The translations under genes and the position numbers were made by a program. Below, piece after piece: positions 8,004 to 16,720 of a stretch of DNA of 64,000 nucleotides; the first letter of the stretch is position 1, and each line of letters opens with the position of its first letter. This DNA is from Neorhizobium galegae (lineage in GTDB: Bacteria > Pseudomonadota > Alphaproteobacteria > Rhizobiales > Rhizobiaceae): positions 372,001-436,000 of the forward strand of contig NZ_JAGIPG010000004.1 in assembly GCF_017877055.1 (NCBI RefSeq), read 5' to 3'. Below the pieces are notes generated by a model. It was not told where the DNA came from, ran no database searches, and saw nothing but the letters and a program-made list of their open reading frames with translations.

Positions 8004-9138
8004 GTTTTCCTCCAAGAACTGCGAAACTGCCGTCGCCCAGTTGGCCCCAGCCGGTCACGGCAACAAGCCGGGCGTTTTGCACCTGGCGGGCGCCGCATTC
8101 GCCGCGCAACTGCCGAACCGCCTCGACGACATGATTGAGGCCCGCCTGATGCGCCTCGGAAAGCATGCCACCATGGGTATTGATCGGGAGCTTTCCGCCC
8201 AGGCGGATACCGCCATCGGCGATCAGCGTGGCAGCTTCGCCGTGTCTGGCAAAACCGGCCTCTTCGATCTGATGCAGCACCTCGAAGGTGAAGCAGTCGT
8301 AGATCATGGCGGCGTCCATGTCCTCAGGGCCGACGCCCAGGTCCGCCCACACATCGTTGGCTGCCTGGGTAAGTCCTATTTCCAGGAATGGCTCCCGGTT
8401 GGATGTGTCGTCGGGAGAGTTTCCTTGCGCCTCGGCAACCGAGAGAATGCGGATATCGCGGCCGTCATTGCGGGCCGAAACGATCACGGCGCTCGCGCCA
8501 TCCGTTTCAAGGCAGCAATCGAACAGCGTATAGGGATCGGCGATCAGCCGGCCGGCGAGATAATCCTCCATGGTTAGCTCACGGCCATACATCTGGGCCC
8601 CGGGGTTCAGATTGGCATGCGCCCGCGCGGCAATGGCGATTTCGCCAAGGGTGCGTCGGTCGAGCCCGTATTCGTGCTTGTAGCGCTGGCACAGCACTGC
8701 ATAACGCTGAGCCGGGGTGTTAATCCCATAGACATGCTCGAGATGGCGCCGGAACGGTTGACCGGGGAGAAACGAAGGTCGATCCGCCTTGCGTGCTCCG
8801 GAGCTTCCCTTCAGCCCGCGAAACAGCAGCACATGCCTGGCCGCCCCGCTCATTACCGCCATGGAGGCGATGCGCAGGGCTGAAACGGCGCTGCAGCCGC
8901 CCATGTCGACCGTCGTGCGAAAGCGCGGACTTAGCCCCAGCTCGGCCTGGATGACGTCATCGCCAACATGGCCAGGATAGGGAATGATGCCGTCGATCTG
9001 CCTGGGGTCGATCCCGGCGTCGGCGGCTGCGGCTAGCACGGCCTCAATTGCCAGCAGTTCGGCTGACCCATCCGCCTTCCTGCTGTATCGTGTATTGCCG
9101 ACCCCGATGATCGAGGCTCCGTTGTCTCCACCCGGCAC
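7996..9138 (-). CDS. Thiolase-like acyl-CoA acetyltransferase (SCP-x type)
   Basis: The 380-residue protein has the thiolase fold features of the SCP-x subgroup that pair with DUF35: nucleophilic Cys in TTVDMGGCSAVSALRIA (about residue 80), the C-terminal His in LPINTHGGMLSEAH, and a late GWGQLGDGSFAVL. Such enzymes cleave or form 3-oxoacyl-CoA bonds, often on bulky or branched substrates. GTG at 9138 follows GGGAGG. It sits between the acyl-CoA synthetase (22-bp gap) and the overlapping DUF35 gene, so activation, hydration and thiolysis enzymes are all present in one operon. No dehydrogenase for 3-hydroxyacyl-CoA is seen. Confidence 0.88.
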   Translation of the reverse strand: MPGGDNGASIIGVGNTRYSRKADGSAELLAIEAVLAAAADAGIDPRQIDGIIPYPGHVGDDVIQAELGLSPRFRTTVDMGGCSAVSALRIASMAVMSGAARHVLLFRGLKGSSGARKADRPSFLPGQPFRRHLEHVYGINTPAQRYAVLCQRYKHEYGLDRRTLGEIAIAARAHANLNPGAQMYGRELTMEDYLAGRLIADPYTLFDCCLETDGASAVIVSARNDGRDIRILSVAEAQGNSPDDTSNREPFLEIGLTQAANDVWADLGVGPEDMDAAMIYDCFTFEVLHQIEEAGFARHGEAATLIADGGIRLGGKLPINTHGGMLSEAHQAGLNHVVEAVRQLRGECGARQVQNARLVAVTGWGQLGDGSFAVLGGKHV

Positions 9139-9160
9139 TTGTTTTCCTCCCTTTACCGCT

Positions 9161-11293
9161 TCAATTCCAGACGACCCGTGCGTCGACGATGGATATGTGG
9201 TCCCCCGACACCATCACCGGGTTCAGATCGACCTCTTGCAATGCCTCGCCCTTCTCCTCTGCCCACCGGGCGAAGGCCTCCAGAAACGACAGCAGCGCCT
9301 CCCGATTGGCGCCGAGCTGTCCGCGATAGCCGTCCAACAGCGCATTCACCCTATTATTTCTTGACAAAAGATCGCTCAGCATCGCTCGTGTCGTCGGCAG
9401 CACCGTTGCGGCGACTTCGCTATGAAGTTCGGCAAGGGTTCCGCCCAGCCCGGTGACGAGAACCAGCCCAAAGGATGGGTCGCGCTTGATGCCGACAAGC
9501 AGTTCGATGCCGCGCTCCATCTTCTGAACCAGCACGCGGACATGATTTAACCGCAGGCGATGGGCGATATCCTCGAACGCCGCGGCGGCGGCCTCCACCG
9601 CCTTCATATCCTTCAGGCCGACAGCGACACCACCTTCATCGGATTTGTGGTTGAGGTCTGGCGAACTGAGCTTGAGCACCACCGGGAAACCGATCCGTGA
9701 CGCAGCTGCACCGATCTCCCCAGAATCCAGCGAAGCGACCACGTCGAAAGCGGCACAGGGCAGGCCCGCCTCCTTAAGGTCGCTCAAGGCTTCTGTAACC
9801 GTCCAGTGGCCCGAACCGCCAGCCGTGCGCGGGGCAGCGGCGGGTGCCTGTGCCAGGACGTCGATCAACTCCGCTGCCTGTGCCACGTCCCTCTGGTTCT
9901 GGCTGAATTTGGCGCAGGCCTCCGCGGCCGCCACGGCGAGGGGGAGGTCATGAAAAGCCGGGACGGAGGCCCGGTCAAAAGTCTTGTGCACGACATCCGT
10001 CATCCCGACCCAGGCGACGAAAACGTCCTGGGTGACGGCATCGGCACCCCTGACAATAGCCTCCGCGACCGCCTGCGCGAACACACCACCGGCACCCATC
10101 GAGATGAAGATCGTGTCGGTGCCCTCGTCCTTTGCGATTGTGGTGATTGCCTTGGTCATCTTGTCGGGGTTGCGCCACACACCGCCGAGGTCGGCGGGAT
10201 TATGGACGCCCGGCTGCCCGGTCGCCTCCATCAGCGCCGCGGTCGTCACCGCGGAGAAGCCCGGCAGTTCCCAGCCCATTGAGTATATCTGGTCCGCCCC
10301 AAGCGAAGCGGCGCCGCCCGACACCGAAAGCAATGCAGCCCTGCGGTTGCGGGGAAGGTTGTTCCGGCGCGTTGGCCTTTGGGACAGCGTCCGCGCCGTG
10401 GCGAAGAATTCGACAAAGCCCTCGGTCTCGATGATGCCGGTTTCACGAGCGAGACCGGAAAACACCTCCCGTGTTCCGGCAACGCGTCCGGTGTGGGAGG
10501 CGACGGCCTCACGGCCCTTGCCCGATTTGCCGACCTGCAGCATTGTCACAGGCTTGCCGGCTATTCTTGCGCCTAGTGCGGCACGGCGGAAGGCGGCGCC
10601 GTCACTAACCCCTTCCAGAAACAACATGATCGATCGGACTTCCGGGTCATCGACCATGGCTTCCATCAACGGCTCGATGCCGGTCGCGCTTTCGTCTCCC
10701 GTGCTGATCATCCAGGAGAAGCCGACGCTCGAATCGCCGAACCATTGCAACATGGCCGAGAGGGTGGCGCCGCTTTGTGAAAGGCAGGCAATGCTGCCGG
10801 GAGGAACCCGGCCGTTAGCCGTGCCGGATGCGAAACTTCCATTCAGACTAAGCATGCCGTTCATCACGCCCATGGAGTTTGGCCCGATAATCCTCATGCC
10901 GGAGGATCTTGCGATCTGCGCAACCCGCTCGCGAAAAATGCGCCGTTCGTCTTCGTTGCCGCTCTCGGCGGTCACGACCACCGCCGTCGCAACGCCCATT
11001 CCGGCAGCCTCCTCGAGGGTCGGGATCACGAACTTTGTCGGCGTTACCACGAAGACGAGATCCGGCGTGGTCGGCAGATCCGAGAGAGAGCTGTAGACCG
11101 GCAGTTCATGGAGCCTGGTCCCGGCAAGGCGTGGGTTGACGGGGTAGATCTGCGCCCTTGCGCCACCCTGCACCAGGTTTGCCAGCACGCGAGCGCCATA
11201 ATAGTTGCCGCCCTCCAGTTCCGATGCGCCGGCGACCGCAATAGCCCTTGGGCTCGATAGGGCTGTCCGGATCTTGGACGAATTCGAGATCAT
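9161..11293 (-). CDS. NDP-forming acyl-CoA synthetase (ATP-grasp fusion)
   Basis: At 710 residues this is the fused form of the acetate-CoA ligase (ADP-forming) superfamily: CoA-binding Rossmann domain (residues about 8-105, SSPRAIAVAGASE), succinyl-CoA-ligase-like domains with CLSQSGATLSAML and the phosphohistidine segment ASHTGRVAGTREVF, and a C-terminal ATP-grasp domain from about residue 490 (GFPVVLKLSSPDLNHKSDEGGVAVGL, LLVGIKRDPSFGLVLVTGLGG). It would activate an organic acid to its CoA thioester. It is the first gene of the five- or six-gene operon; a 14-bp palindrome lies 21 bp before its ATG, so it is probably repressed by the LacI-type protein encoded just upstream. Confidence 0.9.
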   Translation of the reverse strand: MISNSSKIRTALSSPRAIAVAGASELEGGNYYGARVLANLVQGGARAQIYPVNPRLAGTRLHELPVYSSLSDLPTTPDLVFVVTPTKFVIPTLEEAAGMGVATAVVVTAESGNEDERRIFRERVAQIARSSGMRIIGPNSMGVMNGMLSLNGSFASGTANGRVPPGSIACLSQSGATLSAMLQWFGDSSVGFSWMISTGDESATGIEPLMEAMVDDPEVRSIMLFLEGVSDGAAFRRAALGARIAGKPVTMLQVGKSGKGREAVASHTGRVAGTREVFSGLARETGIIETEGFVEFFATARTLSQRPTRRNNLPRNRRAALLSVSGGAASLGADQIYSMGWELPGFSAVTTAALMEATGQPGVHNPADLGGVWRNPDKMTKAITTIAKDEGTDTIFISMGAGGVFAQAVAEAIVRGADAVTQDVFVAWVGMTDVVHKTFDRASVPAFHDLPLAVAAAEACAKFSQNQRDVAQAAELIDVLAQAPAAAPRTAGGSGHWTVTEALSDLKEAGLPCAAFDVVASLDSGEIGAAASRIGFPVVLKLSSPDLNHKSDEGGVAVGLKDMKAVEAAAAAFEDIAHRLRLNHVRVLVQKMERGIELLVGIKRDPSFGLVLVTGLGGTLAELHSEVAATVLPTTRAMLSDLLSRNNRVNALLDGYRGQLGANREALLSFLEAFARWAEEKGEALQEVDLNPVMVSGDHISIVDARVVWN

Positions 11294-11314
11294 GGGATAT
11301 CACCAGTTCTGTTC

Positions 11315-11328
11315 AGACAACGTTGTCT
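11315..11328. promoter_or_regulatory. LacI-type operator AGACAACGTTGTCT
   Basis: A perfect 14-bp palindrome with the CpG centre usual for LacI/GalR operators lies 21 bp before the acyl-CoA synthetase start. The same 12-bp core recurs at 12542-12553 on the other side of the LacI-type gene. Two exact copies flanking one regulator gene make a regulatory role likely. Confidence 0.75.
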
Positions 11329-11369
11329 TGCCTTACGGGCGCTTCGCTCCGGTGTCAAGAACGCCTGCT

Positions 11370-12461
11370 TCATGATTGTGCGTTTTCGCGGGCTCCGAAA
11401 GGCGCCATGTCTTGTGGCACAACGCCGTCAAGTCGGGAGAAGGACTCTCTCAGGACCAGCGAATGGGGGATGACTTCGCCCGGGGCGTGAGCGGCCGAGG
11501 GGTCGTGGGAGGCAATGAAATCCAAGGCTGCCCGCCCCGCCTGATCGAAATTCATTTCCACGGTGGTCAGTGCCGGGGTGCAGAGCGTGGCAAGCCTTGT
11601 ATTGCCGAGTCCCATGACGGAAATCCGTCCCGGAATGTCGATGCCTTCCGCACGCAGATGGTTGATTGCGCCGAAGGCAATGGCATCGGACCCGCAGATC
11701 AGGGCCGTGAAATCGGGGTTGCGCGTCAGCATTTCGGCGGCACCCAGCGCACCCGCCTCGGGCGTGGATTCGATGTTGGCAATGGCGTAATCCACCGAGC
11801 AGCCGGAGAGGTGGCTCGTCATAGCCTGCATGCGAAGCTTGGTCATCTGGTTGCGGGCAGGACCCAGCAAAATGCCGATCTTTGTATGGCCGTTTTCCAC
11901 GATAAACTGGGCCTTTGTCAGGCCTATGGCTTCGTTATCCGCTGAGAAAACAGGGACTTCGATGTTCCGGGGCATGAGCGACGTGATTATCGTGCCGGCA
12001 CGCTTCAACTCCTCGACGGTCTCCGCCAGTGCCTCATGATGCGTCCACTGATCAAAGCCGCCGCCGGCTAAAATTATGCCGTCGACCCGGTATTCCAGCA
12101 ATTTCCGCAGGTATTTGATTTCCAACAGGGGATCGCGCTGCATGTTGCAGACCATGGCGAATGTGGAGTGGGCGGTTTCGGCGCGCTGGGTAACCGTTTC
12201 CGCTATCATGCCGTAATGGGCGTCGAGCATGTCGCCGATGACAAGGCCCACGACCCCTTGCTTGCCGCCACGTAGGCGTCGCGCCACAAGATTGGGGACA
12301 TAACCGAGGGATTTTGCCGCAGCGTCCACCTTTTCCTTGAGCTTGATGTCCACCGGGTAGCCGGATTTGCGCAACACGCGCGCGGCCGTGCTCACGGAAA
12401 CGTCTGCCGCTTTGGCCACGTCGACCAATGTCGGGTTTCTCGGTTCTCTTTCATCCGCCAT
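11370..12461 (-). CDS. LacI/GalR family transcriptional regulator
   Basis: The 363-residue protein begins with a LacI headpiece (PTLVDVAKAADVSVSTAARVLRKSGYPVD, hinge YVPNLVARRLRGGKQ) and continues with a periplasmic-binding-protein-like effector domain (VVGLVIGD, AIAFGAINHLRAEGIDIPGRISVMGLGN). Length is slightly above the usual 330-345. It lies between the acyl-CoA synthetase operon downstream and the divergent TTT transporter operon. Identical palindromes before both transcription units point to it as the shared regulator of uptake and breakdown; autoregulation is plausible because one site is in its own promoter gap. Confidence 0.92.
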   Translation of the reverse strand: MADEREPRNPTLVDVAKAADVSVSTAARVLRKSGYPVDIKLKEKVDAAAKSLGYVPNLVARRLRGGKQGVVGLVIGDMLDAHYGMIAETVTQRAETAHSTFAMVCNMQRDPLLEIKYLRKLLEYRVDGIILAGGGFDQWTHHEALAETVEELKRAGTIITSLMPRNIEVPVFSADNEAIGLTKAQFIVENGHTKIGILLGPARNQMTKLRMQAMTSHLSGCSVDYAIANIESTPEAGALGAAEMLTRNPDFTALICGSDAIAFGAINHLRAEGIDIPGRISVMGLGNTRLATLCTPALTTVEMNFDQAGRAALDFIASHDPSAAHAPGEVIPHSLVLRESFSRLDGVVPQDMAPFGARENAQS

Positions 12462-12541
12462 CTCGTTGCTTTTCCATCCCCTTGTGCAGCCGTCGTCACG
12501 TAACGCCGCAGATTACACATAATAGCATCTAAAACATCATA

Positions 12542-12553
12542 GACAACGTTGTC
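12542..12553. promoter_or_regulatory. LacI-type operator GACAACGTTGTC
   Basis: An exact copy of the palindrome core found at 11316-11327, placed in the 229-bp gap between the LacI-type gene and the divergent TTT binding-protein gene. It could serve both promoters. Confidence 0.75.
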
Positions 12554-12690
12554 CTGCTTCGCTAGTGTTCTCTCCTGGCAAGCTACTGACGGAGGGAGCG
12601 TCGGGAGATTTCCAAGGGTTCGGTGCTTCGTGGCGTAGCGATGCTACCCGGATGCACGGCGACACATGCTCAAATCGGGAGGAGGAGCCA

Positions 12691-13662
12691 ATGAAACAGA
12701 TTATCCGCGCTTTGGGGCTGAAGGCGGCTTTCGTAGTTGCATTAGGGGTATCGGGCGGTACCGCCATGGCCCAGGAATATCCGACGCAACCCATCAAATT
12801 CATCATTCCCTATGCTCCGGGCGGCGGCACGGATGCGGCGGCTGCGGTATTTTCCGACAAGCTCTCGCAGATGCTGGGTCAACCGATCGTCAAGGAAAAC
12901 CATCCCGGCAGCAATTCCGTGATCGGCACCGCCTTGCTGTCGCAGGCCAAGCCGGACGGCCACACCCTGATGGTGGTGACGGGGGCGATCGCCAACAACC
13001 CATTCTTGTACGCCAATCTTCCCTACGACACCAACAAGCTGGTCCCGGTGTCTATCCTGACCTCGTATCCTTTTGTTCTCGGCGTCCGAAGCGACTTGCC
13101 TTTCAAGGACATGAGGGAACTGATCGCCTATGCCAAGGCCAATCCCGGCAAGTTGACGGCGGGTTCTTCAGGCCGTGGCTCCGGCGCCCAGCTGGCCCTG
13201 GGGCTGCTGAACAGCACCGCCGGCATCGAGATCCGTGAGATCCCCTTCAAGGGGGCTGGCGAAAGTCTCAACAACGTCGCCGGTGGGTTTGTCGACATGG
13301 TGCTTTCCGGTTACGAGACAGTGCGCCCCTTTGCCGAAGGCGGCAAGATGAAGTTCTTCGCCCATACCGGCACCGGCGAGATGGGCACGGAGAAGATCCC
13401 GCCCATCGCCGACTCCGTTCCGGGCTACGAGTACCAGAATTGGCTGGCACTGATCGCCCCTCCGGAAACGCCATCTCAGATCACCGACAAGCTGAATAGC
13501 GCGCTGACGAAGATCTTTGCGGAAAAAGAGGTGAAGGATCGACTGGCCGGCCAGAACATCCAGGGCATCGCAAGCACGGCCGCCGAGGCAAAATCCTATC
13601 TCGAAACGGAGATGGCGAAGAGCAAGACCATCATCGAGAATATCGGCCTGAAGCCCGAGTAA
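12691..13662 (+). CDS. TTT transporter substrate-binding protein (TctC/Bug family)
   Basis: The 323-residue protein has a signal peptide ending in GTAMAQ and the Bug-family start EYPTQPIKFIIPYAPGGGTDAAAAVFS, then PDGHTLMVV and AYAKANPGKLTAGSSGRGSGAQLALG. It would capture a carboxylate in the periplasm and hand it to the TctAB permease encoded next. ATG at 12691 is set by GGAGGAG eight bases upstream, although the frame is open further left. First gene of the divergent operon controlled from the palindrome at 12542. A strong hairpin follows, so it is probably made in excess over the membrane parts. Confidence 0.93.
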   Translation: MKQIIRALGLKAAFVVALGVSGGTAMAQEYPTQPIKFIIPYAPGGGTDAAAAVFSDKLSQMLGQPIVKENHPGSNSVIGTALLSQAKPDGHTLMVVTGAIANNPFLYANLPYDTNKLVPVSILTSYPFVLGVRSDLPFKDMRELIAYAKANPGKLTAGSSGRGSGAQLALGLLNSTAGIEIREIPFKGAGESLNNVAGGFVDMVLSGYETVRPFAEGGKMKFFAHTGTGEMGTEKIPPIADSVPGYEYQNWLALIAPPETPSQITDKLNSALTKIFAEKEVKDRLAGQNIQGIASTAAEAKSYLETEMAKSKTIIENIGLKPE

Positions 13663-13675
13663 ATCGTGACCGGAA

Positions 13676-13714
13676 GAGGCCGGGCCGCGTGCTCAAGGCA
13701 TTTGGCCCGGCCTC
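13676..13714 (+). terminator. Intercistronic hairpin between TctC-like and TctB-like genes
   Basis: GAGGCCGGGCC (13676-13686) pairs perfectly with GGCCCGGCCTC (13704-13714) around a 17-base loop. No run of T follows, so it is more likely a partial terminator or an mRNA-stabilising hairpin that raises binding protein relative to permease. Confidence 0.6.
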
Positions 13715-13750
13715 GAAGCTTGCTCCACATATGCCAGTGAGGTTCTCAAG

Positions 13751-14200
13751 GTGATCTTCAAGACGAACGGGCGGGCCGATATCGAGGCCGGATTATTCTT
13801 CACTTTTTTCGGCGCCGCTACAGCAGCGCTGTCGCTGCAATACCGGATGGGCACGATAGCCGCGATGGGACCCGGGATGTTCCCCTTCATTTTGGGGTCG
13901 ATTCTGGCCGTTCTGGGAGCCATCATCCTGGCAAAAGGGATACTGGGTGGAGGCGAGAAGGCCAGGCCGCTGCCGCTCCGGCCGACGATCCTGATCAGCC
14001 TGTCGATCCTGGTATTCGCATTTCTGCTGCTTACGGTGGGTCTGCTTGTCGCTCTTCCGGTCCAGGTCGCAATCGCCATGTGGGCGTCGGAGCATTTTAC
14101 CTGGAAACGGGTAATCGCGCTCAGCCTCGGGTTGCTCGCCTTCTGCTACGGCGTGTTTGTCTATTTCCTCGGCATGTCTGTGCCCTTGCTCGCGGTTTGA
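13751..14200 (+). CDS. TTT transporter small membrane subunit (TctB family)
   Basis: The 149-residue protein has about four hydrophobic segments and the TctB opening DIEAGLFFTFFGAATAALSLQYRMGTIAAMGPGMFP, where GPGMFP is a family signature. It is the small permease subunit that works with the large subunit encoded three bases downstream. GTG at 13751 is the start, with GAGG a few bases upstream. The tight spacing to the next ATG suggests coupling. Confidence 0.9.
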   Translation: MIFKTNGRADIEAGLFFTFFGAATAALSLQYRMGTIAAMGPGMFPFILGSILAVLGAIILAKGILGGGEKARPLPLRPTILISLSILVFAFLLLTVGLLVALPVQVAIAMWASEHFTWKRVIALSLGLLAFCYGVFVYFLGMSVPLLAV

Positions 14201-14203
14201 CCC

Positions 14204-15709
14204 ATGGAATTCTTCAATAACCTCGATATAGGCTTCCACGCGGCGCTCTCGCTCAACAACCTCCTCTTTTGCTTCATCGGTGTCCTGGTTGGCACCGCGA
14301 TCGGCATGCTTCCAGGGCTTGGCCCGCTGGCGACCATCGCCATGCTGCTGCCATTGACCTATACGCTCGAGCCAGTTTCCGGCCTGATCATGATCGCCGG
14401 CATCTATTACGGCGCGCAGTATGGTGGCTCCACCACCGCGATCCTGGTCAACTTGCCCGGTGAGTCCTCCTCCGTGGTATCTTGCCTCGACGGGCACCAG
14501 ATGGCGCGCAGGGGCCGGGCCGGCGCCGCTCTGGCCATTGCCGCGTTAGGGTCGTTCTTCGCCGGAACGGTCGCCACGCTGCTGATCGCCGCGTTTTCGC
14601 CCGTGTTGGCGGAAGTAGCCTTTCTGTTCGGACCGGTCGAATATTTCGCGATGATGGTGTTGGGGCTCACCGCCGCCACGCTGCTGGCCCACGGTTCCTT
14701 CATCAAGGGCGTCGCCATGGTCTTGACCGGGCTGATCCTCGGTCTAGTTGGCGCCGATGTGAACAGCGGAACCTATCGCTTCACCTTCGGATCCTTCTCG
14801 CTCACGGAGGGAATCGAATTCGTTGCCGTGGCCATGGGGCTTTTCGCCTTCACCGATATCGTCGCCAATATTCGCAGCAATCAGACCCGAGAGGTCACGG
14901 CCCCCTCTCTGCGCAGCCTGACGATGACGGCCAAGGAATTCAAACAATCCGTGTTTCCGGTCCTGCGGGGCACCGCCATCGGCTCGCTGCTCGGCCTGTT
15001 GCCGGGGGGCGGCGCCATGATCTCGTCGTTTGCATCCTATGCCGTCGAGAAGCGTGTCTCCAAGAAACCCGAGGAATTCGGCCATGGTGCCGTGGCCGGG
15101 CTTGCCGGTCCGGAAGCCGCCAACAATGCCGGCGCTCAGACCTCGTTCATCCCCATGCTCACCCTCGGTATTCCCAGCAACGGCGTCATGGCGCTGATGA
15201 TCGGCGCGCTCATGGTGCACAATATCGCACCCGGCCCCTATGTGATGGTGTCCAATCCGGAAATCTTCTGGGGCCTGATTGCCTCGATGTGGATTGGCAA
15301 TGCCATGCTGGTAGTGCTGAATCTGCCTCTCATTCCGTTGTGGGTGCGGCTTATCCAGGTCCACTACTGGGTGCTCTTCCCGATCATTCTCGCCGTCTGC
15401 TGCGTCGGATTGTTCAGCATCGAGAACCGGGTCCTGCCGATCTACATTGCCGCCGGCTTCACCGTGCTGGGCTGCCTGTTCTGGCGCATGCGGGCGGAAG
15501 CGGCGCCGTTGCTGCTCGGTTTCATCCTCGGTCCCCTGATGGAGGAGCACTTTCGCCGATCGCTGCTCCTGTCGAACGGTGATCTGGCGATATTCTATCG
15601 CAGCCCGCTGTCCGTGGTGATGTTGTCCGTGGCGGCCGTCATGTGCCTGATCATCGTGCTGCCGCAGATACGCCAAGGGCGCAAGGTCGCCTTCGAGGAA
15701 GAGGCTTGA
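14204..15709 (+). CDS. TTT transporter large membrane subunit (TctA family)
   Basis: The 501-residue polytopic protein carries TctA signatures: GTAIGMLPGLGPLATIAMLLP near the N-terminus, YGAQYGGSTTAILVNLPGESSS, and in the middle PGGGAMISSFASYAVEKRVSK with GPEAANNAGAQTSFIPMLTLGIP. It forms the transport channel of a secondary tripartite system. Its start follows the small subunit stop by three bases. Normal length for the family. The long minus-strand frames opposite this gene are shadows. Confidence 0.94.
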   Translation: MEFFNNLDIGFHAALSLNNLLFCFIGVLVGTAIGMLPGLGPLATIAMLLPLTYTLEPVSGLIMIAGIYYGAQYGGSTTAILVNLPGESSSVVSCLDGHQMARRGRAGAALAIAALGSFFAGTVATLLIAAFSPVLAEVAFLFGPVEYFAMMVLGLTAATLLAHGSFIKGVAMVLTGLILGLVGADVNSGTYRFTFGSFSLTEGIEFVAVAMGLFAFTDIVANIRSNQTREVTAPSLRSLTMTAKEFKQSVFPVLRGTAIGSLLGLLPGGGAMISSFASYAVEKRVSKKPEEFGHGAVAGLAGPEAANNAGAQTSFIPMLTLGIPSNGVMALMIGALMVHNIAPGPYVMVSNPEIFWGLIASMWIGNAMLVVLNLPLIPLWVRLIQVHYWVLFPIILAVCCVGLFSIENRVLPIYIAAGFTVLGCLFWRMRAEAAPLLLGFILGPLMEEHFRRSLLLSNGDLAIFYRSPLSVVMLSVAAVMCLIIVLPQIRQGRKVAFEEEA

Positions 15710-15798
15710 GCGGCACGACATCCTAACCAAGGGTTTCGTCCATTTCGGACGCTGCCCCGCCCGGAGAGCTGCCCCGCGAACATCCAGAGGGTTTTTTA

Positions 15799-16662
15799 AT
15801 GAGATTTGTGAGTTTCAGTCACCACGATCGGCAAGGTTTCGGTCTATTGAGGGGGGATCGCATTGTCGATCTCACCGGCAAGCTTTCGCCTGACGTGGTC
15901 ACTTTGAAGCAGGCGATCGCGGCTGGACTACTTGCGCAGGCCGGCACATGGCAAGAGTCATTGGACGACATACCTGTGGAGCAGGTCCGGTTGCTACCGG
16001 TCGTTCCCGACCCGGGAAAGATATTGTGCATCGGGCTCAACTACGAGGATCACCGTGCCGAAACCGCGCGTCCGACTTCAGGATTTCCGACGGTCTTCAC
16101 GCGCTTTGCCGAATCACAGGTCGGCCACCGGCAGGCTCTGCACAAGCCCGCCATTTCAGACCGTTTCGACTACGAGGCTGAACTCGCCATCGTCATCCGC
16201 GCCGCCGGCTATCAGGTGCGCGAGGAACACGCACTTGATCTGGTCGCCGGTTATGCCTGCTACAACGACGGCTCCGTGCGCGACTGGCAGCGCCACACCA
16301 GCCAGTTCACGCCGGGCAAGAACTTCCCTGCCACCGGCGGATTCGGGCCGGCGCTCGTGACGCCGGACGAAGTCGGCGACTACCGGCAACTGCCGATCCA
16401 GTTGCGCCTCAACGGCCAGGTCATGCAGGATGCGAAGCTATCGGATCTGATTTTCCCGATCGAGAAATTGATCGCCTATTGCTCGACATTCACCCCGCTT
16501 GCGCCCGGCGACGTCATCGTTACGGGAACGCCGGGAGGCGTCGGCGATCGGCGGCAACCTCCAGTCTATCTTAGGGACGGAGACTGGATCGAGGTCGATA
16601 TCGGTGTCGTGGGCTGCCTCGTCAATCCGGTCATCACACCAAAGGCAGGCGCGGGCACCTGA
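15799..16662 (+). CDS. Fumarylacetoacetate hydrolase family protein
   Basis: The 287-residue protein has a short N-terminal domain (MRFVSFSHHDRQGFGLLRGDRIVDL) and a C-terminal FAH fold: KILCIGLNYEDHRAE, the metal ligands in RFDYEAELAIVI with a later Asp in YACYNDGSVRDWQ, and TGTPGGVGDRR. Members hydrolyse or decarboxylate acylpyruvates, oxaloacetate or ring-opened diacids. It lies 89 bp after the TTT large subunit and 58 bp before an aldo/keto reductase, so it probably acts on the imported compound or its product. Which reaction it performs cannot be read from sequence. Confidence 0.9.
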   Translation: MRFVSFSHHDRQGFGLLRGDRIVDLTGKLSPDVVTLKQAIAAGLLAQAGTWQESLDDIPVEQVRLLPVVPDPGKILCIGLNYEDHRAETARPTSGFPTVFTRFAESQVGHRQALHKPAISDRFDYEAELAIVIRAAGYQVREEHALDLVAGYACYNDGSVRDWQRHTSQFTPGKNFPATGGFGPALVTPDEVGDYRQLPIQLRLNGQVMQDAKLSDLIFPIEKLIAYCSTFTPLAPGDVIVTGTPGGVGDRRQPPVYLRDGDWIEVDIGVVGCLVNPVITPKAGAGT

Positions 16663-16720
16663 CGCCACCTGCGGCCCGAGGCGAACCAGCTCATCTTCTT
16701 GCGCGGCGGAACGGAACAAC

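Noticed and set aside
14744..15730. Long minus-strand open frame (328 residues) opposite the TTT large subunit gene
   Set aside because: Its translation is rich in His, Gln, Asp and Arg with no hydrophobic core or motif, as expected for a frame opposite a GC-rich membrane-protein gene. The plus-strand TctA match is unambiguous.
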